Shown: positions 5,174 to 6,974 of the stretch, piece after piece | Layout: every line of letters begins with the position of its first letter | How positions within the stretch are numbered: the stretch's first letter is position 1 | Source: Chitinophagaceae bacterium | Lineage (GTDB): Bacteria > Bacteroidota > Bacteroidia > Chitinophagales > Chitinophagaceae | DNA: 6,974 nucleotides | Assembly: GCA_020846105.1 (NCBI GenBank) | Contig: JADLEN010000018.1 | Location: 1 to 6,974 of the forward strand | Direction of reading: 5' to 3' | Notes under the pieces: model-generated | What the model was told of the DNA's origin: nothing | Seen by the model: the letters and a program-made list of their open reading frames with translations, nothing else | Database searches by the model: none | Program-made: the position numbers and the translations under genes

Positions 5174-6298
5174 ATGGACAAGCAACTGATAGCAAGGCTT
5201 ACCGCGCCGGGGCCCAAAAAAATATTGGCGCTAGACGGCGGTGGCATACGCGGGGCGCTGTCGCTAGGCTACCTAAAGGAGATAGAAAGCCAGCTGCGCA
5301 AAAAAGAAAACAACCCAGCGTATGTGCTCAGCGACTATTACGACTTGATAGGCGGCACGTCTACAGGGGCCATCATAGCCACGCTGCTAGCGCTAGGCAA
5401 GCCTGTAGATGATATTGTGGATATGTACATGACGCTAGGCGGGCAGATATTTGGCGAGAAAAGAAACTGGTGGAACCCGCTAGAAACGTTCCGATTTTTT
5501 AAGGCTAGCTACAGCGAAAAAGCGCTGGAAACCGAGCTGAAAAAGTATGTGGGCAATATAACCCTAGGTGACCCCGAACTGCGCACAGGCTTGTGCATAG
5601 TGGCCAAAAGAGCCGATACAAACAGTACTTGGCCGCTGATAAACCACCCCAATGGCCAATATTACGAAGCTAACAAAAACATACCGCTGTGGCAAGCATT
5701 GAGGGCTACCTCGGCAGCGCCATCGTACTTTATACCGCAGATGATAGATGTGGGCAATGGCCAGATAGGCGCTTTTGTAGATGGCGGTGTGAGCATGGCC
5801 AACAACCCTGCACTTACCATGCTGATGGTGGCTACGCTGAAGGGCTTCCCGTTTGGCTGGGCTATGGGCGCAGAAAACATATCGCTGACGTCGGTAGGCA
5901 CGGGCTATACCGAGTACCACAAGCACGCTGGCGCTATAGACGATGCTTGGCTGATGACCTGGGCTAAGGCCGTACCAGATATGCTGATGCAAGATGCTAG
6001 CTGGCAGAACCAGATAATACTGCAATGGCTGTCGGACTCGCCCACGGCCAAGGCCATAGATGGCGAAATGGGCAACCTCAAAGACGACTTGCTGTGCCAG
6101 CAACCACAGATACAGTACTTGCGGTTCAACATCTGCCTGTCGCAAAACGCGCTCAATGGCCTAGGGCTACAACGCAACTTTACGGAGCAAGAAATAATAA
6201 ACATAGCCGAAATGAGCAATGCCCACAACCGCTACCTACTTTACGACATCGGCCTGAAGGCTGCCGAAAAAGAAGTGCTACCAGCGTATTTTGAGTAA
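5174..6298 (+). CDS. Patatin-like phospholipase
   Basis: The 374-residue protein has all the hallmarks of a patatin lipid acyl hydrolase: the oxyanion-hole loop DGGGIRG (21-27), the nucleophile motif GTSTG (61-65, Ser63) and the second dyad residue in DGG (203-205, Asp203). It should release fatty acids from membrane phospholipids. There is no signal peptide or membrane segment, so it is cytoplasmic and would act on the inner leaflet. Residues from about 250 form a mostly helical C-terminal extension beyond the catalytic core. Patatins of this general type serve as membrane-degrading effectors in CBASS (CapV), but others have lipid-turnover roles, and no nucleotide-binding feature can be read here. 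The gene is divergent from the TIR gene, with 265 bases between the two starts, and ends at its own terminator. ATG 5174 fits the family: the core begins about 16 residues later. Confidence 0.93.
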   Translation: MDKQLIARLTAPGPKKILALDGGGIRGALSLGYLKEIESQLRKKENNPAYVLSDYYDLIGGTSTGAIIATLLALGKPVDDIVDMYMTLGGQIFGEKRNWWNPLETFRFFKASYSEKALETELKKYVGNITLGDPELRTGLCIVAKRADTNSTWPLINHPNGQYYEANKNIPLWQALRATSAAPSYFIPQMIDVGNGQIGAFVDGGVSMANNPALTMLMVATLKGFPFGWAMGAENISLTSVGTGYTEYHKHAGAIDDAWLMTWAKAVPDMLMQDASWQNQIILQWLSDSPTAKAIDGEMGNLKDDLLCQQPQIQYLRFNICLSQNALNGLGLQRNFTEQEIINIAEMSNAHNRYLLYDIGLKAAEKEVLPAYFE

Positions 6299-6313
6299 AA
6301 AGTATGCGCTAGG

Positions 6314-6347
6314 AAAAAAAAGCCCAGCAAGTGATTGCTGGGTTTTT
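6314..6347 (+). terminator. Rho-independent terminator of the patatin gene
   Basis: A perfect 8-bp stem CCCAGCAA / TTGCTGGG (6323-6330, 6335-6342) with loop GTGA is followed by five T residues and preceded by a run of eight A residues. It lies 15 bases after the stop codon and could also serve the convergent gene on the minus strand. Confidence 0.88.
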
Positions 6348-6402
6348 GCATTGCTAGGCAAAGTAATAATAGGGCTAGGGGCAGGCGGTGGCAACAAAAG
6401 CA

Positions 6403-6873
6403 TTAGTGTGCCACAGCCATTGGCACATATGCTCCTGATGGTCTGGACCAAGAAAGTTGTGTTTTTTGCTGTGAACTTTTGTTGATAAATGAAGAAATGT
6501 CCATACTCATTTTGTGTTGTTTCTTGTAATGGTAGCCATTGGATACGAAAATCTGATTGACCTTGTTGGCACTCATGAAATTATTGAAAGAGGCTTGGTT
6601 GAAGCCCGAAAAGAGCTCGATACGCAACGAGTGAATACTGCTTGCAAATAAAGATTGAATTTCGGCTAAGCCTTGCTCAAAAACAGGGTTGCTTAGTTGT
6701 TTTAAAAGCTTGGATCTTGAAAAAAACAAAAGCTCGGTGATGGAATCGCTGAGGTGGATACCATGCACAAGGATAATATTAAGCTTGTTGTGAGCACTAT
6801 TTTGGATGGCCGACTTGATGAGAATTAAAGAGTCTTCACTAAAATCTGTTTGTATTAAGATAGTTTGTTGCAT
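6403..6873 (-). CDS. Universal-stress-protein-like small protein, divergent
   Basis: The 156-residue product opens with MQQTILIQTDFSEDSL, matching the first strand and loop of Usp domains (ILVPTDFSE-S), followed by a helix and the second strand LNIILVHGI. Further alternating helices and strands follow (RIELFSGF, NQIFVSNGY). The Usp nucleotide-binding motif G-x2-G-x9-G-S/T is not visible, and the C-terminal part is Ser/Lys/Gln-rich and unlike the usual final strand. It may be a non-ATP-binding relative or a lineage-specific protein of unknown role. The start is ATG 6873; the frame extends to a TTG at 6900 but the Usp strand begins right after the ATG. A weak -7-like CAGCTTTG lies at 6890-6897 on the minus strand. 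It converges with the patatin gene. Codon use is more A+T-rich than in the patatin and TIR genes. Confidence 0.6.
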   Translation of the reverse strand: MQQTILIQTDFSEDSLILIKSAIQNSAHNKLNIILVHGIHLSDSITELLFFSRSKLLKQLSNPVFEQGLAEIQSLFASSIHSLRIELFSGFNQASFNNFMSANKVNQIFVSNGYHYKKQHKMSMDISSFINKSSQQKTQLSWSRPSGAYVPMAVAH

Positions 6874-6974
6874 AAAAAACGCTTTTAGGCAAAGCTGCAA
6901 CCAGACTATTAAGACGAACTGAGAATGAGATTAAAAAACGCTAAGAAATATGTTATTGTTTCCCTAAAGGCTGA

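Noticed and set aside
5564..6145. Long minus-strand open frame (193 codons) opposite the patatin gene
   Set aside because: It lies entirely antisense to a gene with intact catalytic motifs, its product is rich in His, Tyr, Arg and Gln without a recognisable domain, and it has no promoter box.
3940..6298. Assignment of the pair to CBASS or Thoeris
   Set aside because: Neither a CD-NTase nor a ThsA-type SIR2/SLOG protein is encoded in the window, so naming a known system would overstate the evidence.
2477..6298. Functional link between phosphatidylserine synthase and the patatin phospholipase
   Set aside because: They are separated by two opposite-strand genes, a strong terminator and nearly 2 kb, so nothing beyond shared lipid chemistry connects them.
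1..6974. CRISPR arrays, tRNA or rRNA genes, insertion sequences, integrase or attachment sites
   Set aside because: No regularly spaced direct repeats, cloverleaf sequence, transposase or integrase motif, or terminal inverted repeats were found on reading both strands.

Overview
The window looks like a chromosomal segment of a Bacteroidota bacterium, probably close to the Chitinophagales or Sphingobacteriales, though the order is an inference. The evidence is: a single-chain E1 alpha/beta 2-oxoacid dehydrogenase, common in this phylum; -7 promoter boxes of the Bacteroidota form TAnnTTTG (321-328 +, 3866-3873 -, 4933-4940 -); almost no Shine-Dalgarno sequences; and an outer-membrane barrel with a typical short signal peptide.

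Layout. 1-273 (+): the 3' end of a LuxR-type helix-turn-helix regulator cut by the window edge. 356-2335 (+): fused E1 alpha/beta 2-oxoacid dehydrogenase. 2477-3250 (+): a CDP-alcohol phosphatidyltransferase, most likely phosphatidylserine synthase, whose conserved N-terminus has no ATG, GTG or TTG in front of it. 3274-3311: a strong bidirectional terminator between convergent genes. 3333-3821 (-): a small outer-membrane beta-barrel protein. 3940-4908 (-): a TIR-domain protein with one membrane segment and a beta-rich tail. 4909-5173: a divergent control region with palindromes and a large stem-loop. 5174-6298 (+): a patatin-like phospholipase. 6314-6347: its terminator. 6403-6873 (-): a small universal-stress-protein-like protein.

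The left half is ordinary metabolism (2-oxoacid oxidation, phospholipid synthesis) plus a surface protein. The most interesting part is the divergent TIR/patatin pair at 3940-6298. The TIR domain keeps the glutamate expected of an NAD-cleaving TIR enzyme, and the patatin keeps its oxyanion hole and Ser-Asp dyad. These are two enzyme classes used as effectors in known anti-phage systems. Here they occur without a cyclic-nucleotide synthase or a Thoeris partner, and the TIR protein appears to be wired across the membrane to a possible sensor domain. That they form a system is an inference from adjacency, not something the sequence proves. No tRNA, rRNA, insertion sequence, CRISPR array or attachment site was seen.
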